Notes: generated from the sequence alone by a model not told the origin. Counted from the stretch's first letter, positions 31,692-43,370 are shown. The stretch is 64,000 bases of DNA from Amaurobius ferox (GCA_951213105.1 OX578145.1:12282707-12346706), one strand, 5' to 3'. Made by a program: numbers and translations.

Positions 31692-32484
31692 TTTTTAACA
31701 CTTTACAACATTGTTGAAACGTGTTTATGACTTAGTTCAGTCTGTCTGTCTATCTGTTTGTCTGTCTGTCTGTCTGTCCGTTAGCACGATAACTGCCGCA
31801 AAAATGACTTTATCAAAATTAAATTTTAGTATGTTTTTCAGACGGTCTGTGGGACCTATGGGAATATAAATAAATAATATCACACAATTAGTTTTTTATT
31901 GAACCCGGGTTGAAAACATGAATTACATTGAACCCTATGGGGCCTAATTTTTCAAACATTTTTTAAGCAAATTTAAAATTCACAAATTGCTTCGAAATTT
32001 TTACGAAATATTCACATTATCCCATAAAATATATATAAAAAATTTCAGTAAAATATGTTAAGTAGTTTTTTAAGTAAAAATTGCTTAATATAAGGAAAAA
32101 AACAAATTCAATTAAGTTCTGACTTTTGGAATATCCTCCAGAAAGAAAAAAGATATATATTATATAATAAATATCTTTCGAAGAGTTTAATCATTTTATA
32201 TATGAAAGAGGTTTTACATTTTAAAATAAATTTGGTAGATAACTTTTTTCAAATTTTTTTTTTAATTTCATATAACTCTTCATGATATACTTATTTGATG
32301 GCATTTTTAATGTACTTTCCTACGTCCTAGAGAGTTAAAATTTGGTACACAGCTTAAATTTGTTGAACATTTTATTTCACAAAAATTTGGTGGATCTTTA
32401 AATATAGATCATACATTTTTTTTCGAAATGGCCTGAAAATAATCCCCGTTCACTTCTATAAATCATTGTTGTAATATTGTTAAA

Positions 32485-33330
32485 AATTCTGATGTGGGCA
32501 GCACATGTCTTTCCCTGCAGACTCATATTCACGTTCTCTTTATTTCTTCAATTATAATTTGAGTTTATCTGCACAAAATTACAGCCATAAGTATTTTAAA
32601 TGACATTGAATTTGCACGTTAAACTTAAATTTGGTTCTCATTTGATAGCTGGACTTATTGTCAAAGGTGGCGTAGTGAAAACACGAAAAAACTAGAATAT
32701 CTCTAAAACGGCTAGTCTTAGAGTAATGGGGTTAGTCTTATTCTCTTTGTTGTCCAAAATCACGTAAAAATAGGAAATTTAATTGATATAATTTAGCACA
32801 CGTAGTCCTTTATTTTTATATTTAACGATTTTTGCGGGCCATTTCGCAAAAATAGCCCGTTCTTTTTTCCCGAATCGTAGTAGAATAACCTACAAGTGAT
32901 TTATGTACCAAATTTTGTTAAATTGAGTACATAAATCACTTGTAGGTCATTGAAATATTATACACCAAATTTTGGGAAATTTGTTCGATTAGTTTTTAGC
33001 TAGAGTGGATAAAGGCAATTTCTGCCGGCCATTTCGCAAAGAAGGCAGATTCTTTTATTACGAATCGTACTATAATCTAATGAACATCAGGATTTCCCAC
33101 AAAAAACATACCTACCAAATTTTATGAAATTCGGTCCATCAGTTTTTCAATTAGAGTGGATATAATATCTTCACAGACACACAGAGAAACATACACAGAT
33201 ACACTCTTACACACACAGACGTCTTCCTAAAAATAGTTTTTTCGTGTTCTAGAAGTCCCAAAGCGTGTAGATCCTTCGAAAATTCGAGTTCCGATCTTCG
33301 GCACGATTCCAATACTTTGAATACATACAC
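32485..33330 (-). mobile_element. R1 copy in the right palindrome arm
   Basis: Mirror of the R1 copy in the left arm: GATGTGGGCAGCACATGTCT, CTTTCCCTGCAGACTC, ATCTCTAAAACGGCTAGTCT, GGGCCATTTCGCAAAAATAG, AAATTCGGTCCATCAGTTTT, ACACAGACGTCTTCCTAAAA and ATTCGAGTTCCGATCTTCGG in order. Confidence 0.65.
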
Positions 33331-33787
33331 ACACACATATATTATCTGCGTATCTGTGTATTATCTGTGTGTCTAAATTCCGTGCCTATGCAATTACAAC
33401 AGTTGTGATTTTAAATGATCCCTAAACTTTTATTATTTCTTCAACGTAGCCTAATTTTAACTTATGCAGAATACAAATATCTGAAACGATTGTAAGGTGA
33501 GTTACATAAGAATTGCTGAATTTTTTTCACACAAAACTATTTAGCTCTGGAGTCTGGAATACAATTTATATAAATGAAATATTCATTGATTCTGCATAGA
33601 GAATCAGATGATTTATATTTCGATACAGTTTTAAATATTTAAGTATAATAAATTACTGTAGTACTGTGATAATGTAAAAGATATCACCACTGAATGTATC
33701 ACATTTTAAAAATTTTTAAATGAAATTGCATTTCAGTTGGAAAGTGTTTCATAATCAATGCTTATGCATGATTAATCCTTCTTTTTT

Positions 33788-33826
33788 TTAATATAGCGAG
33801 ATATATTTTGTACGAAGTACGGATGT
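33788..33826 (+). mobile_element. Helitron 3' terminus
   Basis: TTTTGTACGAAGTACGGATG forms the small GTACGAAGTAC hairpin. It is followed by TACTGCTAG, the same layout as the Helitron 3' ends at 53455-53486 and 56870-56901 (CCGTACGAAGAACGGGTATG then CTGCTAG). Probably the right end of the Helitron begun at 28079, separated by later insertions. Confidence 0.65.
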
Positions 33827-35495
33827 ACTGCTAGGAGGTAATAAGTTAATAGCTTAGTATGAAACAGTTGAGTCGAACTCTAACCTACACGTCCTATATT
33901 TTTGAAAAGCAATGTGAAAAAGAAATTCTGAACTGAAAAATTAACTCTCCTGAATCAATCCACTCATGCAGCTCATTCCCTCCTTTGTTTTCACTAACAT
34001 TCACATTCAATAACTTCTGGAGTCATGCAAACTCTTTACAGGTTGATTCGCGTGGCAGCGCCTATGAGGAAGTTTGAAAGGGAGCATACGCGAGGTTTAA
34101 GCAGTTTGGCCCCAAAACGGGAATAAAACCATTTTTTGGTCGATGCCCCAGTCACGACGGTGATTACCCGGCGATCCATCATTCTGGGAGCCATATGCGA
34201 TTTTAATTTTCTGATGTTCGTTTAGATGTTTTGCCTAACTTTCTCACCGCACACGCGACAGACAGCTAAAATTCGCTGAGGGATGCATGTGTTGAGGGGC
34301 TGATTACCGAAAAGGCAAGGTAAGCACATGCTTCCCTTCAAAAGATTCAAAGGGGCCCCCAAATTGCATCCCCAATTTACACTTATTTTCAAATGTAAAT
34401 TCTTTGTCAAATAGTTAGTTTTACACTTCTTTTTAATGTAAGTTATTTGTCAAATAGTTAAATAGTATTGTGCCTGTACAAGAAAACAAAGAAATATTTG
34501 GGTTGTCTGGGTCAAAATTTGTATTGCCCATATTTTTTTTACGTTTAAATATTAAACTGTGAACGGAAAAAGGTAGCATGGCGGTTGATATTTAAATTAG
34601 AACTAATTGCAAAAGTAAACATGGGGACCATCCGTGATTAAATAATAAAATAGACAACGGAAACCAGTTTAAAGAAATCAGTTTGTTGATGAGAATTATT
34701 AGTTGACCAGGGCAATGCGACAATAGAATTTTTCGAGCACTGACGAGTGCATAAAGAATTTCTTGGGTCATGCTCAAAAAATCAAAATTGGCCCACACAT
34801 GGGGTTGTGCTTCCCCTAAATGGGTTGGTTAATCAGGCCGTGTATGTGCTTGATTTAATCTAATCTATAGACATTGGTTGTGTAAAACCCTCCGTATAAC
34901 GGGGTTGGAAAAGTTATGAAAAATATTTCCACCAATATATGCACCTCTTCCTATCAAAATAAATAATTATATGATTCCTTAACATAACATAATCACTTAA
35001 CGGCACCTTAGATAACAAAGTGCGAATTCAGTATAATCCCGTATCACAAAGCGGATTTTTCCCGCAAGTATGAAATTCGCTATATTTTGAATGGAATTAA
35101 TATTTTTAATAAAGGTACAGTGATTAGCAGGAAAAATAAAATTAATTTTCAGAAATATGGAATGCTCGGCAGTTTGACGACTTTTTTTTTTATATATATC
35201 ACCTAGTTGACGTCTCCAAGGTCGCATTATTATGAAAGCCAAATGTGAAAGACAGATATGTTAACTTTTCTTACTGAAATTAGGTCTATTTGTTCCTCAT
35301 GCAACTATACACAGTTTTCGAACGATTTATTATTTTATTTTGTACAGCTATTCCTTGCTTTACTAAAAATACCGACTAATCATACCGTTGAGAAGATTAT
35401 TTTTTTACTGAAGCTTTCTTAGGAATATATTATATGTTTGTCTATAGTATAGGTGGGCTAATGTTCTTTCAATTTCGAATCGTATACGATAAAAA
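33827..35495. other. unassigned DNA
   Basis: The part 34020-34400 is less AT-rich than the average. Several frames of 60-80 codons exist on the minus strand, none with a recognisable domain or splice context. No repeat matched. Confidence 0.45.
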
Positions 35496-35935
35496 TTAGT
35501 ACCCACTGTTATAGATTATAGCATAACTCGCCGAAGAAACTCGGTTGAAAGATATCGTCAAATCCATAAAGATCGTTAGCATCATCTGTATTCCTCGTTG
35601 ACACCGAGACAAATCGTCGGACTGGAAATGGATAGCGTACACCGTGACAACCGTGTTTCTGTCGGTCGGAACACTTAGAACACAGGCGATGGATGTGTAG
35701 TCGGATGGTATGCGACTGCTCTCGGCACTTAATTCGTTTTGTTGGACGGACAATCCGTCATCGCGTGGAGGGAGCGAAGTTCGTCCAAAGAGGAATGGGG
35801 GTGGTTTATAATTTAAGCGCATTTAGATGTTCGATTCATTCTGAGTTGTTTTCCTTTAGGCGGAATGTTGCTTTAAATTCAAGAAAATTCCATTTATTCA
35901 CGTGGAGATAGAGACTCTTGGTCTTCCGCATTCTT
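35496..35935. other. GC-richer island with a 108-codon minus-strand frame
   Basis: The minus-strand frame 35822-35496 starts with ATG and reads MRLNYKPPPFLFGRTSLPP at its N-terminus. It ends at a stop, is not AT-biased and has mixed composition. An overlapping plus-strand frame at 35693-35911 weakens the case. No known domain, TATA element or splice site pair supports it. It might be a small gene, an exon, or a CpG-like regulatory island. Confidence 0.3.
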
Positions 35936-36189
35936 TTCCGGCTTTATTGCTGCTCGTTTTACAATGCAGTATATGACTTTCCCTTTAAATCGCAATGATA
36001 TTTTTGTGATAAATTAAAAAAAAATATGTATTTTCAAAATTATATTTTTAACCACGATAAAGAACTTGTACCAAAACATGGAAATGTGAGCAAAAAAAAA
36101 AAAAAAAAAATTATATATAATTTTTTTTGCAAGTGCGTAACGCACTTGCAAGATTGAAATAAAATTAACGTTGGTATTTAATTAATATC
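35936..36189. other. AT-rich stretch with a poly-A run and an 11-bp hairpin
   Basis: A run of about 18 A lies near 36092-36110. At 36127-36151 TTGCAAGTGCG and CGCACTTGCAA form an 11-bp perfect stem with a TAA loop. Confidence 0.6.
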
Positions 36190-37016
36190 AATCAAAAAAT
36201 ATCTGACATGGGCAGCGCATGACTTTCCCTGCAAACTCACATTCACGTTCTCTTTATTTCTTCAATAATTCATTATGTTGAATTTAATTGCTCAAAATAA
36301 CACCCATAATTATTTATAAAATGACACTGAATTTGCACTTTCAATTCAATTTTCTTTCTCATTTGGTAGCTGGATTTATTTTCAAAAATGGTGTAGAGAA
36401 AATACGGAAAAACTAAAATATCTCGAGAACGGCTGGACCTAGTGTAATGGGGGTTGGTTTCGTTCTTTTCTTCGTTAAAAATTACGTATAAAACAAGCAT
36501 GTAATGGATATATTTCAGCATACGTAGTTTTTAATTTTAGAGTTTGTCGATTTTTGCGGGTCATTTCGCAAAAAAAGACAGTTTAGTTTTTTCGATACGT
36601 ACCAAAATCTAATCAGCGCAGGGTAACCCACATGCGACTTATCTACTGAATTTTGTGAAATTCGGTCCATTAGTTTTTCAACTAGAGTGAATGCAAGCAA
36701 TTTTTGCGGGCCATTTCGCAAAAAAAGGCGGGTTCTTTTATCCCGAATCGTACCAAAAACTAATCAGCACCAGGGTCACACACAAGTGAATTACCTACCA
36801 AATTTTATAAAATTCGGTCCATTAGTTTTTGGGTTAGAGTGGATACATACATTGCACAGACAGACAGACACACACAGAGACATCACTCTAAAAATAGTTT
36901 TTTCGTATTCTAGAGGTCTCGAAACGTGTAGATCCGTCGAAAACTCGAGCTGCGATTTTCGTCATGATTCCAATACTTTCCCTATACATTACCATGTAAT
37001 GCAGGGAAAGTAAAAA
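36190..37016 (-). mobile_element. R1 hairpin-ended repeat, full-length copy
   Basis: Distal end CTGACATGGGCAGCGCATGA with CTTTCCCTGCAAACTC. Then follow ATCTCGAGAACGGCTGGACC, two GGGCCATTTCGCAAAAAAAG-type blocks, AAATTCGGTCCATTAGTTTT, GACAGACAGACACACACAGA and CGAAAACTCGAGCTGCGATT. The terminal hairpin is ACTTTCCCTATACATTACCA with TGTAATGCAGGGAAAGT. This is the best preserved R1 hairpin end. Confidence 0.8.
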
Positions 37017-37270
37017 GTTGTCGTTAAAACACAACACTGAGCTTTTTTTCTCAAATACAACGTGCAAAATTCACGAGAAAAATTAATGAACTTGTCGCAT
37101 AATATTCATATAAAAAGCTAACTTTAAGAATATTTAATTCTTCTTTAATGTTAAATAATTTTTTGGTAAATGTAATCGAAAAATGGTCACTATCTTGTAA
37201 ACAGTTCATCCCAGTGTTCTAACATGTGTGCCACTTGTTTTCTTAAGATGAAATTACTTGTAAAATATTG
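37017..37270 (+). mobile_element. R2 fragment
   Basis: TTGTCGCATAATATTCATAT and AAAATGGTCACTATC..GTAAACAGTTCATCCC correspond to the middle of R2. Both ends of the element are missing. Confidence 0.45.
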
Positions 37271-38507
37271 AAATAAATTGAAGACGAAATCATTAGATTT
37301 TAAAAGTCATTTAATAACCATCCTGTAGACGTACACATAAATTAAAAGTCAGAGTGCTTTCGGGCATCATTATACCCTTCCTCAGTGACATTAAATGAAA
37401 ATCATACCAACAAGCTTAAATACTATCCACACTGGTAGGTGAAATTTGCATATTCCAAATCGGCATCACTATAACAAACATGAAAATGCATTAACATAAA
37501 AACATGAGCAAGAAATTTAATTTGAAGTAGTTTATAATTGCAAAATTAGGGCAAATTGTCACGTTCTATTAAGCATATCATATATTATAGGCAATTAACA
37601 TTCAAACTCAGAGATAACATTGTAAAGCCTTGACACGCATGAAATCGAGGACGAGTCACCAAGCACAACTTAAAACATACACAGGATCAAAATGACAGAT
37701 ACAAACACGGTATAGATAAATAAACAGGGATTCATACATTAAAATTAAAGCGGGTTATTACAACTAATCAAAAGAAAATATTTTTCGAAAAGAGGATGAA
37801 AATTATATTTTACCACAAGTTAGGCAAGAGCCGGACACTGTTTACCGTTCTTAACGTCCCGAGCATGTTCAGCTGAACGTTATACGGTACTAACTTGGTA
37901 TACGATTAGCTGAACATGCTCGGGACGTTAAAAATGGCAAATAGTCTTCAGTTCTTGCCCAACTTGTGGTAAACGATAATTTTCATCTTCTTTTCAAAAA
38001 ATCTTTTCTTTTGATTAGTTGTAATAACCACGTTCAATTTTAATGTATAAATCCCTGTATATTTATTTATACCGTGTTTCTATCTGTAATTTTGATCCTG
38101 TGTATGTTTTAAGTTATGCTTTGCAACTCGTTCTTGATTCCATGCGCTTCAAGCCTTTGCAATGTTACCTCTGAGTTTTAATATTAACTGTTTATAATAT
38201 ATGCTATGCTTAATAGAACGTGACAATTTGCCTTAATTTTGCATTATAAACTTCTTCAAATTAAATTTCTTGCTCATGTTTTTATGTTGATGCATTTTCA
38301 TGTTTGTTATAGTGATGCCGATTTGCAATATGCAAATTTCACTTACCAGTGTGGATAGTATTTAAGCTTGTTGGTATGATTTTCATTTAATGCCACTGAG
38401 GAAGGGTATAATGATGCTCGAAATCACTCTGGCTTTTAATCTATGTGTACGTCTACAGGATGGTTATTAGACTTTTAAAACCTAATGATTTCGTCTTTAA
38501 TTTATTT
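37271..38507. repeat. 1.24 kb near-palindrome
   Basis: The left end AAATAAATTGAAGACGAAAT mirrors the right end ATTTCGTCTTTAATTTATTT. Inverted identity is high throughout (CATCCTGTAGACGTACAC / GTGTACGTCTACAGGATG; GTCCCGAGCATGTTCAGCT / AGCTGAACATGCTCGGGAC). The loop is about 35 bases centred near 37893. Arms are about 600 bp each and much closer to identical than those of the 4.3 kb palindrome. A conserved segment CACTGAGGAAGGGTATAATG with GATGC..CGAAA occurs in each arm. No protein frame. It is not related to the FB family. Confidence 0.85.
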
Positions 38508-38600
38508 AAATCGATTTACAATTATGACGTGTTACCTATAAAATATTTGTAAATGTCACATGATTGACTGTCACGGATATTTTACGATTTTTAAAAATAA
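38508..38600. other. short AT-rich spacer
   Basis: Nothing recognised. Confidence 0.4.
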
Positions 38601-38900
38601 TTATTCGAACATTTGGAGGAGGGGGGGACGATGAATATCGCTTGCAATAATATGTAGGGTTTCAGTTTTACTAAATTTAATAATCGCGCCAATTTTCATC
38701 AGAAGCACTCCATTCATTCATGAGATGTCGCATCCACACAACTATACACATATACACGCATATAATATACACAAACAGAAACAGACATCCCTTCAGAAAC
38801 ATTCGCTTCCCGTTCAAGGAGGATCAAAACATGTAAATCTGTCAAAGACTCAACTTTTTGAATCCGGTACAATACTTTTGATCGACATTTGATTTTACAT
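38601..38900 (-). mobile_element. R1/R2-like fragment
   Basis: Has CACACAACTATACACATATA repeats, ACAGACATCCCTTCAGAAAC, AAACATGTAAATCTGTCAAA and CCGGTACAATACTTTTGATC. This is the order of the hairpin-end part of R1/R2, strongly diverged. No terminal hairpin remains. Confidence 0.45.
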
Positions 38901-39047
38901 TAAACTCAGTCACTAATTAAAGTAACTATTTTTCCAATAGTTACTTAATAATTAGTCCAATAGTCCACTTAATAGTTTTCCGCCAGAAAAGTATTAGTTC
39001 TATTGGAGTTTAAGTGCTTATCCTTCTTTTTCCCCAATCCTCATTTT

Positions 39048-39205
39048 GTAGTTGTTGCCTAACCACATCTGGATTCGCTATTAAATATTTAGAAGATGCT
39101 GATGTGTTACAGACGATGTTAAAGGAAGTTTTACCAAGCAAAAACATTTTAATTTTAAAGAAAACTTATTTGTCAAGTGTTTGCCATTTCAATGAAAGTG
39201 ACTAG
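39048..39205 (+). CDS. exon-like frame of unknown protein
   Basis: A pyrimidine-rich tract (CCTTCTTTTTCCCCAATCCT) followed by CATTTTGTAG ends at 39049, like a 3' splice site. From there the second frame reads CCLTTSGFAIKYLEDADVLQ, TMLKEVLPSKNILILKK and TYLSSVCHFNESD to a TAG at 39203. The end VC-HFNESD is reminiscent of the Cys-x2-His-F part of a THAP domain but lacks the usual spacing, so this is only suggestive. It could be a terminal exon or a fragment of a P-element-like transposase. No upstream exon was found. Confidence 0.25.
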
Positions 39206-39573
39206 CCTCATTTAAATAATAGTATTTACCCACACACAAAGCAAATATGAAATTTTTGCCATTCATAAATACTTGGGCCACTTTTGGGGACGCCTTTAAT
39301 AAAACATTTCCTTATTCCTTTTCTTTAGGATGATTATTTAAGCATATTTACAATCTTCAGTTTACTTAAGCCATAAAAGGCGCGTTGTGTCACAAATAGT
39401 AAATGAACCAACATCAAAAGTTTTCAATCAAAATAATTTCAACTAAATGCTGATCTTCGGTCTTTTCGATGGTATTAAAAAGGGAACTCCTCAATAATAT
39501 TTTTAATCACTGTAAAAATCGCTCAAAATGTCACTTTAGCATTAAATAACTAATAAAATAATTTGAATTTTAA
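39206..39573. other. unassigned AT-rich stretch
   Basis: Nothing recognised in about 370 bases. Confidence 0.5.
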
Positions 39574-41414
39574 ACAGGAAAGATCAATCATGTATAAAGC
39601 ATTGATTATGAAACACCTTCCAACTAAAATGCAATTTTATTCAAACATCTCTAAAATGCGATACATCCATTCAGCGCTGATATATTTTAAATTATCGCAG
39701 TACTACAATAATTTATTATATTTGAAAACTTAAAACTTCATCGAAACAAATGAACTTTATTCTAATGACGTCATCGAAATATAAATCGTCTGACTCTTTA
39801 TGTAAAAGCAATGAATATTTCATTCATATCACTTTTATTCCAGACTTCAGAGCTAAATAATTTTGAGTGAAAAAAACTCAGCAATTCTTATACAACTCAT
39901 CTTACAATCACTTGTTAACACTTTACAACATAGTTGAAAGTGTTTATGACTTTGTTCATTCTGTCTGTCTGTCCGTTAGCACGATAATTGCCGTAAAAAT
40001 GACTTTATCAAAATCAAATTTTAGTATGTTATTCAGACGACCTGTGGGACCTATAGGAATATAAATGAATAATATCACCCAATTAGTTTTGGATTGAACC
40101 CGGGTTGAAAAATTGAAATACATTGAACCCTATGAGACCTAATTTTTCAAACATTTTTTAAGCGAATTTAAAATTCACAAATTGCTTCAAAAGTTTTAGG
40201 AAATATTCAAATTATTCCATAAAATATATAAAAAATATTTCAATAAAATATGTTTAGCAGTTTTTTAAATAAAAATTGTTTAATATTGGGAGAAAAACAA
40301 ATTCAATTAAATTCTGACTCTTGTATATATTCTCCAGAAAGAAAAGAGATATATTTTATAATAGATATCTTTCCAAGATTTTAATTATATTTTATCATGC
40401 CCATGAGTAAATTATTTTCAAAAACCATAACCAAGTAGGTCATATAGTACGAAAAATAGAATCGATACAGTTATAAGTAGAAATGGGTGAATAACACTTT
40501 TCTCGAATTCGAGGATTCTAATCAGGCTGTGTAGAGTTAGTGAGTTTGTCGCCAATGTTAATTTCCCGCAAATGAGAGCTATTTTGAAAAAATGTTAAGA
40601 TATTATATAAAATAGTTCTTCACTTCTGCTGGACTGTCAAATTGTGGGTTGCAATCAGAAATAATTTTACCATCCGCAAACCCAGCAAGCTTTTAATATA
40701 ACGAGAAAAAAAAGTTCATTTCGTGTAACTAGCATGGAGTTAGAAAGAAGGAGATGAAACTCCTATGGAAGAAATGCTTAAAAATGCCATAATGTTTTGA
40801 GAATTATATGGAGGTGTCGCTAGTGCTAATAAAGTGGCTGCTATTGCAATTGACACAACAGAAAGGGGTAGTATTTAGTATATGTATTTTTGATTAGTTT
40901 TAAATTAAGAGTTAACTAATTATGAGGGTAATTAACCAGTATTTTTTCAAAGTAGTAGGATAGAGTACAGAATCTATGGAGATAAAATTAAATTGAAAGG
41001 TGAAATAATTTTGAAAGAGCTGGAATATTCGTTATTGTTTCAGTTCTAACTTGCATTGCGTTCATTATTTATTTTTACAAAACTGACAGTTTAAAAAATA
41101 TTTTAGGTCTTTCACCATAGAAATTCATGCAATGCAGCTTATCCCAGCGCCACCTAAATTATTGTCTTACACGATATTAGCGTTTTCTTAATGTGAAGTT
41201 TTAACTCCTTACTTTTATCTCCATGGTTACTGGCATTGTATTTTTTGATTGTCTTTTTTGAAGTTTTAAGTTTTCAAATATAATAAATTACTGTGATATT
41301 TAAAATATATATCAGTGCTAAATGTATCACATTTTAGAGACGCTTAAATAAAATTACATTTCCAGTTGGAAAGTGTTTTACAATCAATGCTTTATGCATG
41401 ATTGAACTTTCTTG
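39574..41414. mobile_element. FB element with 0.8 kb of foreign interior
   Basis: Left arm 39574-39755 (AGGAAAGATCAATCATGTAT onward) and right arm 41255-41414 (to TTATGCATGATTGAACTTTC) are inverted copies. Between them are the normal FB interior (to 39915) and an inverted FB inner end (ACACTTTACAACATAGTTGA, GTCTGTCTGTCCGTTAGCAC, CCCGGGTTGAAAAATTGA, to about 40390). Then 40391-41254 matches no other FB copy. That insert has no clear coding capacity. Confidence 0.6.
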
Positions 41415-41429
41415 TTTATATGTTGCATT

Positions 41430-42050
41430 CATTAAAATTAGGCTTCGTTGTAGAAATATTCAAAGTTTGATAATCATTTAAACTCAAACATATTGGAATT
41501 GAGTTGGCGCAAAATATAGATGCATAGAAAATACGCAAAAATAAAGCAGTTTCAGGACCGATGCAACACTCAATATAAATTTAAAAGAACTTTAAAAATC
41601 ACGATTCATTGGGAAAAAAAGATGGATGCCCTATTTTGTTTTGAAGTGGGTCACGTGATCTCTTTATATAATATGGGTGTCATTATTACTTTAATTTTTG
41701 TTTAAAAAACTACCGAACATATTTTGCTGAATTTTTTTAAGGATTTTATGGAATAATTTGAATATTTCTTAAAATTTTCGAAATAGTTTATGAATTTTAA
41801 ATTTACTTAAAAAATGTTTGAAAAATGAAGTCTCATAGGGTTCAATGTATTTCGCTTTTTCAACCCGGGTTCAATCCAAAACTTATTGAGTGATATTATT
41901 CATTTATATTCCTATAGGTCCCACAGGTCGTCTGAACAACATACCAAAATTTCATTTTGATAAAGTCATTTTTATGGTAGTTATCGTGCGAAAGGACAGA
42001 CAGACAGAATGAACAAAGTCATAAATACTTTTCAACTATGTTGTAGTGTT
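41430..42050 (+). mobile_element. FB inner segment
   Basis: Begins AAAATTAGGCTTCGTTGTAG, runs through TCAACCCGGGTTCAATCC and CATAAATACTTTTCAACTAT, and stops at TTGTAGTGTTAAAA. 41700-42046 is the inverse of 39917-40390, so a 0.35-0.45 kb inverted repeat spans 39.9-42.05 kb with 1.3 kb between arms. Confidence 0.6.
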
Positions 42051-43311
42051 AAAAGAATATTCAAATTTCCTTTCAGGAGACAAAGTAGCATTGTACTATC
42101 AAATTTCATTACCGAGCATCGCTTATCCTTTTTGTTACAAACAACACAAATAGACAAACATTTTCTCTTTTGGTGTTGGTCCATATCATATTTTTAATAT
42201 CAATAACATCTATAAGTGGGGTTTCTCTGACGGAAATCGGAGTGTTATGAAAAATGTAAACACTTTGGACGGTTATACTCTCGAACCAAATAAATAAAAA
42301 TGTAAATAATTTTTCTTGTTTTGTCGAAAATAGGCATCAATGTAGTACGTAGTATGAATAGATTAAAATAATTTCAGTAATTTAAAATTTTAAGCATTTT
42401 TTTATAGACTTAAAAAAATAACTCTCTGAACAAGGTTTCTTTTTCTAGTCCTTTGTCTTACTTTTACTTGAATTATCGTTGAAAAACTATAAGAGATTGA
42501 TATAAATAGTAAACGACAAAATTGCATTATGAAATTTAGTTTTTAAATCTATATTTATTTTTAAAAAAAAAGGTCTTATAGTTTTCGAGTAATAGTCTTA
42601 TCAAATTGAAGAAAATTGAAAATTTTCCTTTTTGCAATATTGCAATGCTTATGTCTCAATAACTAAACGAGTTAGCTATAAACAATAAGCAATAATTTGT
42701 AGCCCTTTGTAAGCCTTATAAGTGTATATAAATAAATTCAGGATCGAGCTCTTAGTTTTTGAAGTATAGTGGTTATAATTTCGATAATTTGGTATTTTAA
42801 CCTATATTTTCAATGGGTGTGAAAGCTGATTTCGCGATTGTGGCAGCTCATTCTGTTTATTTGCTCTTTTGTCAAATATTGGTGAATAAGTACAATATAT
42901 TTTATTATGTTTAAAATAATTAGAATGTTAAATGAACTTGAGGATTCTAAAGGTATTTAATGGTTGTTAAGGTTTGAACATCATAATAGATGAAAATATA
43001 AGTATTTATGTGCCGCCATGAAAGTTTATAGATAAACTTGAATGTTAAATATCGTCAAATATATTCTATAAATTTAATGCATATAGCAAAAATCAATGTA
43101 GTAAAATAATTTGATATTTTGACACGAAGTCTATGGTTTGGAGCATCAAGATGAAATTTAGGCGTAAACTAAAAGTGGTAACTGGTTATAATCAGTTAAC
43201 TAGTTATTTTTAACGCTTTGAAAGCTTATAAACAAAATAAACGAGTCTGTAAAAATCAATTAAACTTATTAAACTTTATTGAAGTTTCATTTTACAAATT
43301 GTTATTCACTC
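42051..43311. other. unassigned AT-rich DNA
   Basis: About 1.26 kb, very AT-rich. No gene or matched repeat. Confidence 0.5.
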
Positions 43312-43370
43312 AAAACCGTTTCGGCTCCATCGGACGGGAGCCACGGCTGTTTTTTTTTTTTTTTTTGTCA
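43312..43370 (-). repeat. dispersed repeat end with poly-T
   Basis: AACCGTTTCGGCTCCATCGG and ACGGGAGCCACGGCTG, followed by about 18 T. The inverse (GCGGTGGCTCTATTCCGATG..GAGCCGAAATAG) is at 17840-17885. The T-run may be the poly-A tail of a minus-strand retroelement. Confidence 0.5.

Larger units (their letters stand above)
29478..33783. repeat. 4.3 kb near-palindrome bounded by FB termini
   Basis: Left arm 29478-31545, spacer 31546-31691, right arm 31692-33783. The left end AAGAAAGATCAATCATGCAT mirrors the right end ATGCATGATTAATCCTTCTT. Inverted pairs can be followed throughout: FB arm, R1 copy, a CCCATAGGGTTCAATGTATT block and a (GACA)n/(TGTC)n tract beside the centre. The arms differ by scattered substitutions, small indels and microsatellite lengths, so the palindrome is not freshly made. 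No protein is encoded. Each arm alone is an FB element with R1 inside it, so the whole looks like two FB units joined head to head, or one very long foldback element. Confidence 0.85.

Noticed and set aside
35496..35822. 108-codon minus-strand gene
   Set aside because: An opposite-strand frame overlaps it, no domain or splice context is visible, and composition alone may explain it. Kept only as an unassigned island.
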